A DNA stretch of 64,000 nt, from the NCBI RefSeq assembly GCF_030913365.1, contig NZ_CP133160.1, positions 248,001 through 312,000 of the forward strand, given 5' to 3'. The DNA comes from Stenotrophomonas sp. 24(2023). Lineage in GTDB: Bacteria > Pseudomonadota > Gammaproteobacteria > Xanthomonadales > Xanthomonadaceae. The notes under the pieces are model-generated. The model was not told the origin of the DNA and searched no databases. It saw only the letters and a program-made list of their open reading frames with translations. Shown here in pieces: positions 53,961-63,900 of the stretch. Each line of letters starts with the position of its first letter. The stretch's first letter is position 1. Both the position numbers and the translations under genes were made by a program.

Positions 53961-54416
53961 ATGCGCAACCCCCGGCTGCTGATCGCCGCCATCGCCCTGC
54001 TGCTGGCCGGGCTGCTGGCCAACCACCTGCTGCAGCGGCCGGCGCCGCCACAGTTCGCACCGGCACTGCAGAACGGTACCGCCGGCCCCGCAGGCGCCGC
54101 GCCGACCGCGCGCGCCAGCGACCGCCTGCCACCGTTCCTGCCTGCCGAAGCACGCGCCACCATCGCCCTGATCCAGCGCGGCGGCCCGTTCCCGCACCGC
54201 CAGGACGGCAGCGTGTTCGGCAACCGCGAACAACGCCTGCCGCAGCGGCCCCGCGGCTACTACCGCGAATACACGGTGGATACCCCCGGTGCCGCCACGC
54301 GGGGCACCCGCCGCATCATCACCGGCGGCGACCCGCCGGATGCGTGGTACTACACCGACGACCACTACGATTCGTTCCGCAGCTTCACCGTGCCCGCCCC
54401 TGGAGACACCCGATGA
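53961..54416 (+). CDS. Barnase-like guanyl-specific ribonuclease (N1/T1 family)
   Basis: 151 residues. Residues 1-24 form a signal peptide or membrane anchor. Residues 55-145 match microbial RNases such as barnase/RNase Sa: LPAEARATIALIQRGGPFPH, GYYREYTVDTPG and YYTDDHYDSF. Catalytic candidates are Glu103 (REYTV), Arg118 (TRRII) and His135 (DDHY). Overlaps the barstar-type gene by ATGA. Confidence 0.9.
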   Translation: MRNPRLLIAAIALLLAGLLANHLLQRPAPPQFAPALQNGTAGPAGAAPTARASDRLPPFLPAEARATIALIQRGGPFPHRQDGSVFGNREQRLPQRPRGYYREYTVDTPGAATRGTRRIITGGDPPDAWYYTDDHYDSFRSFTVPAPGDTR

Positions 54417-54826
54417 GCCACGATGATTTCGGCCTTGGCCTGCACGACATCAACAATGCAGGCGTCTACGCCATCGACAGCGGCGACATCGATGCGCTTG
54501 CCGCGGCCATGCGCGATGCCGGCCTGCACATCAGCCGCATCGACCTGCAGAGCGTGGCGGACAAGCGCACGCTGCTGGCGCGGCTGGCCGCGCAGCTGGA
54601 TTTTCCGGCAGGTTTCGGCGGCAACTGGGATGCGCTGTCGGACAACCTGCGCGACCTGCAGTGGCTGCCCGGCCACGGGCACGCCCTGTTCCTGGCCGAC
54701 GTGGACGCGCTGCGTGCCAGCGCACCGAAGGATTTCGACACCCTGCTGGACATCCTGGACGACGCCAGCCGCGACTGGGTCGCGCGCGATGTGCCGTTCT
54801 GGGTGTTCCTGTCGCAACGCGAATGA
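54413..54826 (+). CDS. Barstar-like RNase inhibitor
   Basis: 137 residues; the barstar fold is recognised by the GGNWDALSDNLRDLQWLP block and the C-terminal FDTLLDILDDASRDW helix. No signal peptide, so it acts in the cytoplasm to neutralise the RNase before export. ATG 54413 overlaps the RNase stop by four bases. Confidence 0.92.
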   Translation: MSHDDFGLGLHDINNAGVYAIDSGDIDALAAAMRDAGLHISRIDLQSVADKRTLLARLAAQLDFPAGFGGNWDALSDNLRDLQWLPGHGHALFLADVDALRASAPKDFDTLLDILDDASRDWVARDVPFWVFLSQRE

Positions 54827-54833
54827 CCCTACG

Positions 54834-54900
54834 GTAGCGCCGCCCCTGGGCGGCGCGGGGGCGTCCGCGCGCAAGGCATCCACGCATGGCGTGGCGCTGC
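54834..54900 (+). repeat. SMAG elements after barstar
   Basis: GTAGCGCCGCCCCTGGGCGGCGC (54834-54856) and, 20 bases on, CATCCACGCATGGCGTGG (54877-54894). The 132-base gap to the next gene holds only these. Confidence 0.75.
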
Positions 54901-54958
54901 AGGCGCCGACACCGGTGCGGCGCCGCGCATCGAGACCCTGCGCGGACAATGGCAGCCA

Positions 54959-56707
54959 TCAGCGGCTGCCGTTGTCTTCCTGCAGTTCCTTCTTGAACGG
55001 GATGTCCGGCGGCGGGCGCGCGATCGCCGGCTGGTCCTGCATGTTCGGATCACTCAGGCCACAGCCCCCACCGGCCTGCAGGAGCGAGATCACGCAGGAG
55101 ATCTTCGTGCTGGTACCGGGCAGCGGAATCTCGAGCGACTTGATGCCCTTGCGCACCCATTCGGCCAGCAACGATTCCTGCGGTACCCAGTACTTGTCGA
55201 ACGAGGTGGGCGTGTAGTCATAGGGGGGCCGCTTGAGCCAGGTTCCCGACTGGGCGATGCGGTCCTTGGTCCAGCCATCGCTGTCGCCACCGGGGGCACC
55301 GCGCTGGCTGCCCCCCGCAGCGCCCTCCTGCCCGGGCACGCGCACGCTGCCATCGGCGTTGAACAACCCCTGGCCCTGCCCACCGGTAGAGGCCTGCGCA
55401 CCGCGGGCAGCACCGGGCCGGTCACGGCTGGACGCGCCCCAGTCATCCCCCCGGGCTGGCGTGGCCCAGTTGCCGGGCGCAGGCGCGGACCGCGCGCCGG
55501 CCTGCCCGGCCGGCACCGCACTGCGCGCAGGAGAAGCCATGGCTGCTGTGGCTGCACGGCCATCGGCCGCTGCGGTCGCCGTCGATGCCGCCAGGGCCGG
55601 GGCCGGCTCGCGCGCGGTGACGCTGCGTTCGCGCACTGCCACCTGCGGTACCTGCCGGTCACGCACACCCGGCTCCGGCACGGGCACGCGCGCCAGCTGC
55701 ACGGATTCGGCGGACACCGTAGTCACCTCGCGCTCCTGCACCTGCAGGTCGCGCTGCGGGGTGCGCACGCGCACCTCGACGGGACGCAACGGTGGCATCG
55801 CCGGGGCCGGATCGACCTGGGCGATCTCCCGTTCGCGCACCTGCGGCTCAGACAGTGCCGGGGTCGGTACACGGACCGGCGGCGGGGTCACCGGCGTGGG
55901 AACCTGCGGTGCCTGCACCGCCTGCACGCTGCGTTCGCGCACCGCCGGCACCTCGGCCGCGCGCGGCACCACGCGCACTTCGGTACGCAGGTGGCTGACC
56001 GGCGGCACCACGAAATCGGTACTGGCCTGCACTACGTCCGTGGCCTGCACGGGTGGGGACGGCACAGGCTCGGCCGCCGGTGCGGGCTCGGCCGGAGAAG
56101 GGGGCGCCGCCGCGGGTGGCGGCTGGGTGGCCTGCGCGGTGTGCGCGGCAGGCTGCGGGCGGGCGGGCGCCGCCCATCCTGCCGCTTCGGCCTCGGCCTG
56201 TGCCGCCGCGGCCGCCGCACTGGCGGCGGCGGCGATGGCCTCGGCCGCACCGGGCTGCTCGCCCCCGCCTTCCTGCGTGCCCTGGCCCAGGAACTCGACC
56301 TGGATGCGCTCGCCCTCACCCCCCTCGCGCTCACTGGCCGGCGGGCGGATCATCGCCACCCACAGCAACAGCACGAAGAACAGCAGGTGCAGCAGGACGC
56401 TGGCCAGCGACGAAACCCAGCGCATCCAGCGCTGGTCGCGCGGGGCCGGGTCCCAGTCCTGCCAGAACAGGCGGCGCAGGGCCTGCGCGAACCCCAGTGC
56501 GGGCAGCCGCCCCGGCGCACCGGGCAACGGCCGCGGCAACAGCACCGCGATCACATCGCGGGCATGGAACGGCCGCTGCAGTGGCGTCAGCGCACGCAGC
56601 CACAGGGCCCAGCCGTAAGGCAGGCCCGTGGTCTTTTCGAGGATGGGAGCGGCCTGCTGGCGGGCCAGCAGGGAAGCGATGAGTTCGTCAGCCCGGCGCA
56701 ACGGCAC
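54959..56707 (-). CDS. Transmembrane repetitive protein
   Basis: 582 residues from GTG 56707, nine bases after nfuA. A cytoplasmic N-terminal region (1-95) with basic/aromatic residues precedes one transmembrane helix (about 96-118, [19 protein letters not shown]). The periplasmic part is Ala/Pro-rich and carries five VRERS/VREREI/VQEREV/VRDRQV/VRERSV repeats, then a globular C-terminus with two cysteines ([16 protein letters not shown]). Known only as a xanthomonad repetitive protein; function unknown. It resembles TonB topology but lacks a TonB C-terminal domain. Confidence 0.7.
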   Translation of the reverse strand: MPLRRADELIASLLARQQAAPILEKTTGLPYGWALWLRALTPLQRPFHARDVIAVLLPRPLPGAPGRLPALGFAQALRRLFWQDWDPAPRDQRWMRWVSSLASVLLHLLFFVLLLWVAMIRPPASEREGGEGERIQVEFLGQGTQEGGGEQPGAAEAIAAAASAAAAAAQAEAEAAGWAAPARPQPAAHTAQATQPPPAAAPPSPAEPAPAAEPVPSPPVQATDVVQASTDFVVPPVSHLRTEVRVVPRAAEVPAVRERSVQAVQAPQVPTPVTPPPVRVPTPALSEPQVREREIAQVDPAPAMPPLRPVEVRVRTPQRDLQVQEREVTTVSAESVQLARVPVPEPGVRDRQVPQVAVRERSVTAREPAPALAASTATAAADGRAATAAMASPARSAVPAGQAGARSAPAPGNWATPARGDDWGASSRDRPGAARGAQASTGGQGQGLFNADGSVRVPGQEGAAGGSQRGAPGGDSDGWTKDRIAQSGTWLKRPPYDYTPTSFDKYWVPQESLLAEWVRKGIKSLEIPLPGTSTKISCVISLLQAGGGCGLSDPNMQDQPAIARPPPDIPFKKELQEDNGSR

Positions 56708-56716
56708 GCGGCGGCG

Positions 56717-57316
56717 TCAGGCAGCGTTGCCGCGGGGAATGTAGGGCGCCTGGCCACTGTCATGGTCCGTGGCATCACGCACGGCGGTGATGCCCGGCAC
56801 ACGCCCCATCAGGGTCTTCTCGATGCCCTGCTTGAGCGTCACATCGGCCATGCCACAGCCCTGGCAGCCGCCACCGAAGCGCAGCAGCACCACGCCCTCG
56901 GCCGAGACTTCCTGCACGGCCACCTTGCCGCCGTGGGATGCCAGCTGCGGGTTGATTTCATTTTCCACCACCCAGTGCACGCGCTCGACCAGCGAGGCTG
57001 CATCGCCGGGCGCTTCGCCCTTGATGCGCGGGGCCTTGATGGTCAGCTGCTGGCCACCTGCCGTGCCGGCGACGATGTCGATCTCGGCACCGTCCAGCCA
57101 GCCCACGCTGGTCGCATCCACATAGAGGGTGAAGCCTTCGCAGTCCACCGCCCACTCGTCGCCGAGCAGGTCGGCCGGTTCGGCGAACTCCAGGCGCGCA
57201 TCGGCGCGCGGTGTGCCAGGGTCGACCGCGCTCAGGCGCACCCCCATGCCGGGGATGCCTTCGCGTTCGATCAGCTTGCGGAAATGCCGCTGGGCAGTGT
57301 CGGAGATCTGGATCAT
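56717..57316 (-). CDS. nfuA: Iron-sulfur biogenesis protein NfuA
   Basis: 199 residues: A-type domain 1-95 and a C-terminal NifU-like domain with Cys151 and Cys154 (GGGCQGCGM), which carry a [4Fe-4S] cluster between subunits. Delivers clusters to targets such as aconitase. A -10-like TAGAAT (57323-57328) lies seven bases before the start on the minus strand, so the message may be leaderless. Confidence 0.95.
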   Translation of the reverse strand: MIQISDTAQRHFRKLIEREGIPGMGVRLSAVDPGTPRADARLEFAEPADLLGDEWAVDCEGFTLYVDATSVGWLDGAEIDIVAGTAGGQQLTIKAPRIKGEAPGDAASLVERVHWVVENEINPQLASHGGKVAVQEVSAEGVVLLRFGGGCQGCGMADVTLKQGIEKTLMGRVPGITAVRDATDHDSGQAPYIPRGNAA

Positions 57317-57322
57317 CGGGCT

Positions 57323-57328
57323 ATTCTA
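57323..57328 (-). promoter_or_regulatory. -10-like TAGAAT before nfuA
   Basis: TAGAAT on the minus strand ends six bases before the nfuA ATG; no SD. Suggests a leaderless nfuA transcript. Confidence 0.45.
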
Positions 57329-57406
57329 GCCTTGTCTACGTTACGCGCTCATTCGGTTTATACACCGTCCGGCGCATTGTTCATCAATACAAGTGGAGGA
57401 ACCCCC

Positions 57407-57748
57407 ATGGCCGACCTGATCCCGCTGGCACAGGCCCATTGCGTGCCGCGCCGCGGCAGCGATCACCGCCTGGGCGAAGCCCGCGTGGCGGAACTGCTGG
57501 CCCAGGTGCCGGGATGGGAGCTGGCCGAAGCCGGCCAGGCGCTGGTGCGCACGTTCCGCTTCGACAACTACCACGCGACCATGGCCTTCGTGAACGCCCT
57601 GGCCTGGATCGCCCACCGCGAAGACCACCACCCCGACCTGGGGGTGCACTACGACCGTGCCGTGGTGCGTTTTTCCACCCACGACGTGGGTGGCCTGAGC
57701 GAGAACGACTTCATCTGTGCGGCCAAGGCCGCAGCCCTGACGGAGTAA
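57407..57748 (+). CDS. phhB: Pterin-4a-carbinolamine dehydratase
   Basis: 113 residues with the active-site EDHHPD (residues 72-77). Dehydrates 4a-hydroxytetrahydrobiopterin, recycling the cofactor of phenylalanine hydroxylase. SD GGAGG seven bases upstream. The TonB-C lipoprotein gene follows after four bases. Confidence 0.93.
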   Translation: MADLIPLAQAHCVPRRGSDHRLGEARVAELLAQVPGWELAEAGQALVRTFRFDNYHATMAFVNALAWIAHREDHHPDLGVHYDRAVVRFSTHDVGGLSENDFICAAKAAALTE

Positions 57749-57752
57749 CCCC

Positions 57753-58169
57753 ATGAACCTGCGTCTGTTGAGCCTGTCCCTGTTCGCTGTGGCCGGCCTG
57801 GCCGGCTGTGGCGGCACCGCCCCGCCGGCGGCCCCGGCCATCCCGCCCACCGAGGTGGCCGCGGTGAAGACCCCGCCGCCGCAGTACCCGCTGGAGCTGG
57901 CCTGCCTGGGCGTGGGCGGCACCACCACCTTCAAGGTGGTGATCGGCGTGGACGGCAAGCCCAGCGAGATCACCCTGCTCGGCAGTGCCGGCAACCCGCA
58001 GCTGGATGAACTGGCCAAGGCCGCCGTGCAGGGCTGGCAGTTCAAGGCCGCCACCCGCAACGGCCAGGCCGTGCCGGCCACCATCCAGGTGCCGCTGAGC
58101 TTCAACCCGCCGCAGCCCAAGCCGGACCAGTGCTTCGCCGTGGAAGAGCGCGCCCGCCGCGGCGGTTGA
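57753..58169 (+). CDS. Lipoprotein with TonB C-terminal domain
   Basis: 138 residues; lipobox LAGC (Cys19); TonB-C domain (about 45-120) with FKVVIGVDGKPSEITLLGS, LDELAKAAVQGWQF and the final VPLSF. It lacks the transmembrane anchor and proline-rich spacer of true TonB, so it is not an energy transducer but a lipid-anchored periplasmic module. Confidence 0.75.
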   Translation: MNLRLLSLSLFAVAGLAGCGGTAPPAAPAIPPTEVAAVKTPPPQYPLELACLGVGGTTTFKVVIGVDGKPSEITLLGSAGNPQLDELAKAAVQGWQFKAATRNGQAVPATIQVPLSFNPPQPKPDQCFAVEERARRGG

Positions 58170-58269
58170 GCCCCTGACCGAGGCCAGCCTGCGCCACGCC
58201 TCGCCCCCTGCCTGCCGCCCGGCCCCGTGCCGGGCGGTCGGCATACCCGAGTAAGGATCGCGCCGGCGC

Positions 58270-59079
58270 ATGCTGCAGATTTCCCAGGAAAACGTCTGGA
58301 TCGCCCTGGCGGTCACCCTCGCGGCCGGCCTGGCCACCGCCATCGGCAGCCTGCTGGTGCTGTTCTCGCGCCGGCCCAATCCACGCCTGCTGGCCTTCGG
58401 GCTCGCCTTCGCCGGCGGCGCGATGGTGTATGTCTCGCTGTCGGAGATCCTCAACAAATCGGTGGAATCGTTCGGCCTGGCCTATGGGCCGCGGGCCGGC
58501 TTCACCTACGGCACGATCGCCTTCCTGCTGGGCGTGGTGGCGATCGTGCTGATCGACCACCTCATTCCCAACCCGCATGAAAGCCTGGACAAGCAGGATC
58601 CCGCCTTCCGCGACAACAGCCGCGCCTACCTGAAGCGGGTCGGCCTGCTGACTTCCATCGCGATCACCGCACACAACTTCCCGGAAGGGCTGGCCACGTT
58701 CTTCGCCACGCTGGAAAGCCCCTCGGTGGGCATGCCGCTGGCATTCGCCATCGCCATCCACAACATTCCCGAAGGCATCGCGATCGCGGTGCCGGTGTAT
58801 TTCGCCACGCAGAACAAGGCCTATGCCTTCGCCGCCAGCCTGCTGTCGGGCCTGGCCGAACCGGTGGGCGCGGCGATCGGCTATGTCCTGCTGAAGGGCT
58901 CGCTGTCGCACGCCACCTTCGGCTGGGTGTTCGGGCTGATCGCCGGGGTGATGGTGTTCCTGGCGCTGGACGAGCTGCTGCCCGCAGCCAAGCGGTATGC
59001 CAAGGGCCATGAGACCGTGTATGGCCTGGTCGCGGGCATGGGCACGCTGGCGATCAGCCTGGTGCTGTTCAAGTGGTGA
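58270..59079 (+). CDS. zupT: ZIP-family metal transporter ZupT
   Basis: 269 residues, eight hydrophobic segments. Metal-site helices carry AHNFPEGLATF and IHNIPEGIAIAV, and LSGLAEPVGAAIG is a family block. Imports zinc and other divalent metals. TAAGGA SD nine bases upstream. Followed by the SMAG array. Confidence 0.93.
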   Translation: MLQISQENVWIALAVTLAAGLATAIGSLLVLFSRRPNPRLLAFGLAFAGGAMVYVSLSEILNKSVESFGLAYGPRAGFTYGTIAFLLGVVAIVLIDHLIPNPHESLDKQDPAFRDNSRAYLKRVGLLTSIAITAHNFPEGLATFFATLESPSVGMPLAFAIAIHNIPEGIAIAVPVYFATQNKAYAFAASLLSGLAEPVGAAIGYVLLKGSLSHATFGWVFGLIAGVMVFLALDELLPAAKRYAKGHETVYGLVAGMGTLAISLVLFKW

Positions 59080-59095
59080 GCGGCCCCGCAAGGCG

Positions 59096-59608
59096 CATCC
59101 ACGCATGGCGTGGATCTACAAAACCCCAGGTAGAGCCAGGCCATGCCTGGCTGAGGCCAGCCCGGTCCCGCGCGGTGATGCAAGCATCCACGCATGGCGT
59201 GGATCTACCCAACCCGGGGTAGAGCCAGGCCGTGCCTGGCTGAGGTAGACCCGGTCACGCGCGGTGATGCAAACATCCACGCATGGCGTGGATCAACAAA
59301 ACCCCAGGTAGAGCCAGGCCATGCCTGGCTGAGGTAGACCCGGTCCCGCGCGATGATGGAAGCATCCACGCATGGCGTGGACCTACCCAACCCTAGGTAG
59401 AGCCAGGCCATGCCTGGCTGAGGCCAGCCCGGTCCCGCGCGGTGATGGAAGCATCCACGCATGGCGTGGATCCATCCAACCCAAGCTAGAGCCAGGCCAT
59501 GCCTGGCTGAGGCCAGCCCGGTCCCGCGCGGTGATGCAAGCATCCACGCATGGCGTGGATCTACCCAACCCTAGGTAGAGCCAGGCCATGCCTGGCTGAG
59601 GCCAGCCT
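59096..59608. repeat. Tandem array of six SMAG dimers, exact 89-bp period
   Basis: Units start at 59096, 59185, 59274, 59363, 59452 and 59541; the last is partial. Each unit is CATCCACGC-ATG-GCGTGGATCTAC (minus-head SMAG), a short AT-poor spacer, then GTAGAGCCAGGC-CAT-GCCTGGCTGAG (plus-head SMAG) and a conserved spacer ending CCGCGCGGTGATG. Differences between copies are few single bases. It fills the gap between zupT and rluC; no gene is supportable. Confidence 0.93.
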
Positions 59609-59614
59609 GATCCG

Positions 59615-60589
59615 TCAGCGCAGCTTGTCCAGCGCCTCGACCAACTCATCCGCCAACGGTGCATTCAGCACATACGGGCTCTTGCCGTCGTCCAGCGCGA
59701 ACTCCAGCGATGCGGCATGCAGGAACAGGCGCTTGAGGCCGATCTGCTCACGAAGCCGCTTGTTGACCGCTGGATCGCCGTACTTGTCGTCACCAGCCAC
59801 CGGGTGCCCCAGGTGCTGGGCATGCACGCGGATCTGATGGGTGCGCCCGGTCTCGATGCGCACCTCGCAGTACGAATGGCCGCCACGGCGCTCCAGCACC
59901 CGGAAATGGCTGATCGACGCCTTGCCGATCGCATTGACCTGCACGTGGCGTTCGCCCCCCTGGCGCAGGCCCACATGCAGCGGGGCATCAACGGTCATCA
60001 CGCCATCAGGCATGCGCCCGGCCAGCAGGGTCAGGTAGCGCTTGCGGATACCCGCGCCGTGGTCTTCACGCAGCAGCGCCTGCAGCTCGCTCAGCGCCGA
60101 GCGCTTCTTGGCCACCACCAGCAGGCCCGATGTGTCGCGATCCAACCGGTGGACCAGCTCCAGGGTCTGCCCCGGGCGCAGAGCGCGCAGGGTCTCGATG
60201 GCACCGAAGCTGATGCCGCTGCCACCGTGGCTGGCCACGCCGGAGGGCTTGTTCAGGGCCAGCAGGCGCGCGTCCTCGAACACGATGGCCTGCTCCAGGC
60301 GGCGCATGAACGCCTCGGGCGGCCCGGCCTTGTCTCCTTCTTCACTGAGACGGACTGGCGGCACACGCACTTCATCGCCCGCCTCCAGCTTGCGTTCGGC
60401 CTTGGCCCGGCCACCGTTCACGCGGACCTGGCCGCTGCGGACCAGCTTGTAGACCAGGCTGCGTGGGGCGCCCTTGAGCTGGCCGAGCAGGAAATTGTCC
60501 AGTCGCTGGCCGGCGCGATCGGCCGGAACGGTGATCATGCGCACGGACGGCTTGTCGCCGGCGGGCTTGGTGGGGTCTGGGGCAGTCAT
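59615..60589 (-). CDS. rluC: 23S rRNA pseudouridine synthase RluC
   Basis: 324 residues: S4 RNA-binding domain (17-78) and the RluA-type catalytic domain with HRLDRDTSG (Asp150). RluC modifies 955, 2504 and 2580 in E. coli 23S rRNA. Divergent from rne as in many gammaproteobacteria. Stop lies seven bases after the SMAG array. Confidence 0.93.
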   Translation of the reverse strand: MTAPDPTKPAGDKPSVRMITVPADRAGQRLDNFLLGQLKGAPRSLVYKLVRSGQVRVNGGRAKAERKLEAGDEVRVPPVRLSEEGDKAGPPEAFMRRLEQAIVFEDARLLALNKPSGVASHGGSGISFGAIETLRALRPGQTLELVHRLDRDTSGLLVVAKKRSALSELQALLREDHGAGIRKRYLTLLAGRMPDGVMTVDAPLHVGLRQGGERHVQVNAIGKASISHFRVLERRGGHSYCEVRIETGRTHQIRVHAQHLGHPVAGDDKYGDPAVNKRLREQIGLKRLFLHAASLEFALDDGKSPYVLNAPLADELVEALDKLR

Positions 60590-60603
60590 CGGGCTGTTTA
60601 TTC

Positions 60604-60994
60604 TGTTACACTCGGGGGGCGAGATAAGGGATTGATTTCGTTGGAAGTTACTCAGGGCCAGAAGCCCAGCTTCCGACGAATCCGGCACAGTGCGCGACCA
60701 CCGCCCGCGGGGCGGCCATGTTAGCGGCTCACCGGCGTTCCCGGCCATCGCCGATTGCCTGACACGCAGTCGCGCTGAACATGTCCCGTGCGGCGCTCCA
60801 GCCTGGCTGACAGCCGCCGCCGGCCCTGCAACACCCAAAACCAGAAAATGAAGCGCTCCCGCGGCCTGCCGTGGTGTCGTAGCGCTGGAAACCCAAGCTG
60901 CCCTCCCCGCGCTTGCGCGAATGGGCAGCGAGCCGTGTCCAGAGGCGAAACCCCATGGCGTTCCGCGCGGTAGCCGCTTGCGAGGAACGCAACA
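60604..60994 (+). promoter_or_regulatory. rne promoter and long 5' leader
   Basis: An extended -10 (TGTTACACT, 60604-60612) would start transcription near 60619 and give a ~376-base leader before ATG 60995, similar in length to the E. coli rne leader that mediates autoregulation by RNase E. The region has GC hairpins such as CCGCCCGCGGGGCGG (about 60701-60715). No protein-coding gene is supportable. Confidence 0.55.
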
Positions 60995-63900
60995 ATGAAG
61001 CGAATGCTGATCAACGCCACGCAGGCTGAAGAGCTGCGTGTCGCCATCGTGGATGGCCAGTCGTTGTATGACATCGACATCGAACAGCCGTCCAAGGAAC
61101 AGAAGAAGTCCAACATCTACAAGGGCCGGATCTTCCGCATCGAGCCCTCGCTGGAAGCCGCCTTCGTCGAATACGGCGGTGGCCGCCATGGCTTCCTGCC
61201 GCTGAAGGAAATCTCCCGGGATTACTTCCAGGCCGGCGTCGACCACAACAAGGCCGGCATCCGCGAACTGCTGAAGGAAGGCCAGGAAATCGTCGTCCAG
61301 GTGGACAAGGAAGAGCGTGGCAACAAGGGCGCCGCCCTGACCACGTTCATCTCGCTGGCCGGCCGTTACATGGTGCTGATGCCGAACTCGCCGAGCGCGG
61401 GCGGTGTCTCCCGTCGCATCGAAGGCGAAGACCGGGCTGCCCTGAAGGACGCCCTGGACAAGCTGAACATCCCCGACGACATGGGCGTGATCATCCGCAC
61501 CGCTGGCGTCGGCCGCGATGCCGAAGAGCTGCAGTGGGATCTGGACTACCTGCTCAACGTCTGGCGGGCCATTGCCGAAGCGGCACTGAGCAAGCCGGCC
61601 CCGTTCCTGATCTACCAGGAATCGCGCCTGATCGTGCGCGCCCTGCGTGACTACCTGCGCGCCGACATCGGCGAGATCCTGGTGGACACCGAGGAGATGT
61701 ACGAGCACGCCCGCGAGTTCATGCAGCAGGTGATGCCGCAGACCCTGCGCAAGCTCAAGCATTACAAGGACGACATCCCGCTGTTCAACCGCTTCCAGAT
61801 CGAATCGCAGATCGAAGGTGCCTACGAGCGCAACGTGCGCCTGCCGTCGGGCGGCTCGATCGTGGTCGACCAGACCGAAGCGCTGACCGCCGTCGACGTG
61901 AACTCCTCGCGCGCCACCAAGGGCAGCGACATCGAGGACACCGCCTTCCAGACCAACCTGGAAGCGGCCGAGGAAGTGGCCCGCCAGCTGCGCCTGCGCG
62001 ACCTGGGCGGCCTGGTGGTCATCGACTTCATCGACATGGCCTCCAACAAGCACCAGCGCGAGGTGGAGAACCGCCTGGCCAATGCGCTCAAGTACGACCG
62101 TGCACGCGTGCAGGTCGGCCGCATCTCGCGCTTCGGCCTGCTGGAAATGAGCCGCCAGCGCCTGCGCCCGAGCCTGGGCGAATCGAGCCAGATCGTCTGC
62201 CCGCGCTGCGACGGCCATGGCCGCATGCGCAGCGTCGAATCGCTGTCGCTGTCGATCATCCGCGTGGCCGAAGAGCACGCCATGAAGGAAAACACCGGGC
62301 AGGTGCTGGTCCAGGCCCCGGTGGAGATCGCCAATTACCTGCTGAACGAAAAGCGCAGCGCGCTGCGTGAGATCGAGCAGCGCCATGAAGCCCCGATCGT
62401 CATCGTCGCCGACGAGCAGCTGCACACACCGCACTACGTGGTGACCCGCCTGCGCGAGAACGAGCTGGGCGAGGAAAGCGGCAAGCCGAGCTACCAGCGC
62501 GGCACCCCGCGCAAGCTGCCGGTGCATGCGCTGACCAAGGGCCAGCTGAACATCCCGCCGCCGGCCGTCACCCAGGTCAAGCACACCTCGCCGGCCCCGG
62601 TCCGCGAAGAAGTGGCCCCCGCCCCGGCCCCCGTGCCGGCTCCGGTGGTCGCCCCGGCCCCGGCCGCCAGCGGCGGCATCGTCGGCTGGTTCAAGCGCGT
62701 CTTCGGCGGCGAATCGGCCCCGGCCGCAGCGCCGGCCCCGACGGCCCGCCAGCCGCAGGGCGATGGCGGCCGCAAGGACCGCAACAAGGATCGCAACAAG
62801 GACCGCAAGGACCGTCGCGACGACAACCGTGGCGGCAACGCCAACGCCCAGGGCAAGGACCCGGGCGGCCGCAAGGAGCGTGGCGAACGCAAGGAGCGCG
62901 ACGAGCGCCGCCAGGGCAACAACGGCGGCAACAACGCCAATGCCCAGAATGGCCAGAACGGCCAGAACAAGGATGCGCAGCCGCCGCGCCAGCCGCGTGA
63001 CCCGCAGCAGCAGCCCCAGCAGCAGAAGCCGCGCAACGAGCAGCCGCAGGGCCAGGGCCAGCAGCAGCCGAAGGTGAAGCAGCCCAAGCCGCCGCGCCAG
63101 GACGGTGACAAGCCGGCCGAGAAGCCGCAGCGCGCCGCTACCGAGGCCGCACCGGCCGATGCCGTGGTGCCCGTCACCGCTGCTGCCGCCGCGGCCATTG
63201 CCGTGGCGGCCCCGCAGGATGCCCCCGCCGTCGCGGTCACCGCACCGGTGGCCAACGATGCGCCGCTGGGCACCGTGGTCGATGCCGAAGCCACCGATGG
63301 GGTGGTCGAGGCCAGCGCCGATGCCGGTACCGAAGGTGCCACGGTGGATGCCAACGGCGATGCCGCCGGCGAAGGCGCGACCCGCCGCCGTCGCGGCCGT
63401 CGCGGTGGTCGCCGTCGCCGTCGCGGCAATGCCGAGAACGCCGCCGGTGGCGACGCCCTGGGCGATGACCAGGACGACAGCGATGACGGTGAGGACAGCG
63501 ACATCATCGAGCCGGCCGTCGAACAGACCGGTGAGGTGACCGCCGTTGCCGCCGCCCAGCCGGCACGTCCGCAGCCGGAATTCGATTTCGACGACGACAT
63601 CGAGCCGCCGGCCACCGACGCCGGCAAGCCGGCCCGCACCCCGGCCGCCGTAGCCGCCGCCGCTCCGGTTGTCGCGGTCAGCAGCGCCGTGGTCGAAGCA
63701 CCGAAGGTGGAAGCCCCGGCCGCCGTCGAAGCCCCGAAGGCCGAAGCCCCGGTCGCTGTCGAAGCACCGAAGGCCGAAGCCCCGGTCGCTGTCGAAGCAC
63801 CGAAGGTGGAAGCCCCGGTTGCCGTCGAAGCACCGAAGGCCGAAGCCCCGGTTGCCGTCGAAGCACCGAAGGTGGAAGCCCCGGTCGCCGTCGAAGCACC

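Noticed and set aside
54959..56707. TonB-like energy transducer
   Set aside because: Single transmembrane helix and Pro-rich region fit, but the TonB C-terminal domain is missing.
59096..59608. CRISPR-like array
   Set aside because: Repeats are long palindromic dimers and the spacers between them are also repeated, not unique; no cas genes.
59615..62584. A frame of almost 1000 codons on the minus strand running through rluC and opposite rne
   Set aside because: Only the rluC part from ATG 60589 has family motifs; the rest is antisense to rne, whose motifs are unmistakable.
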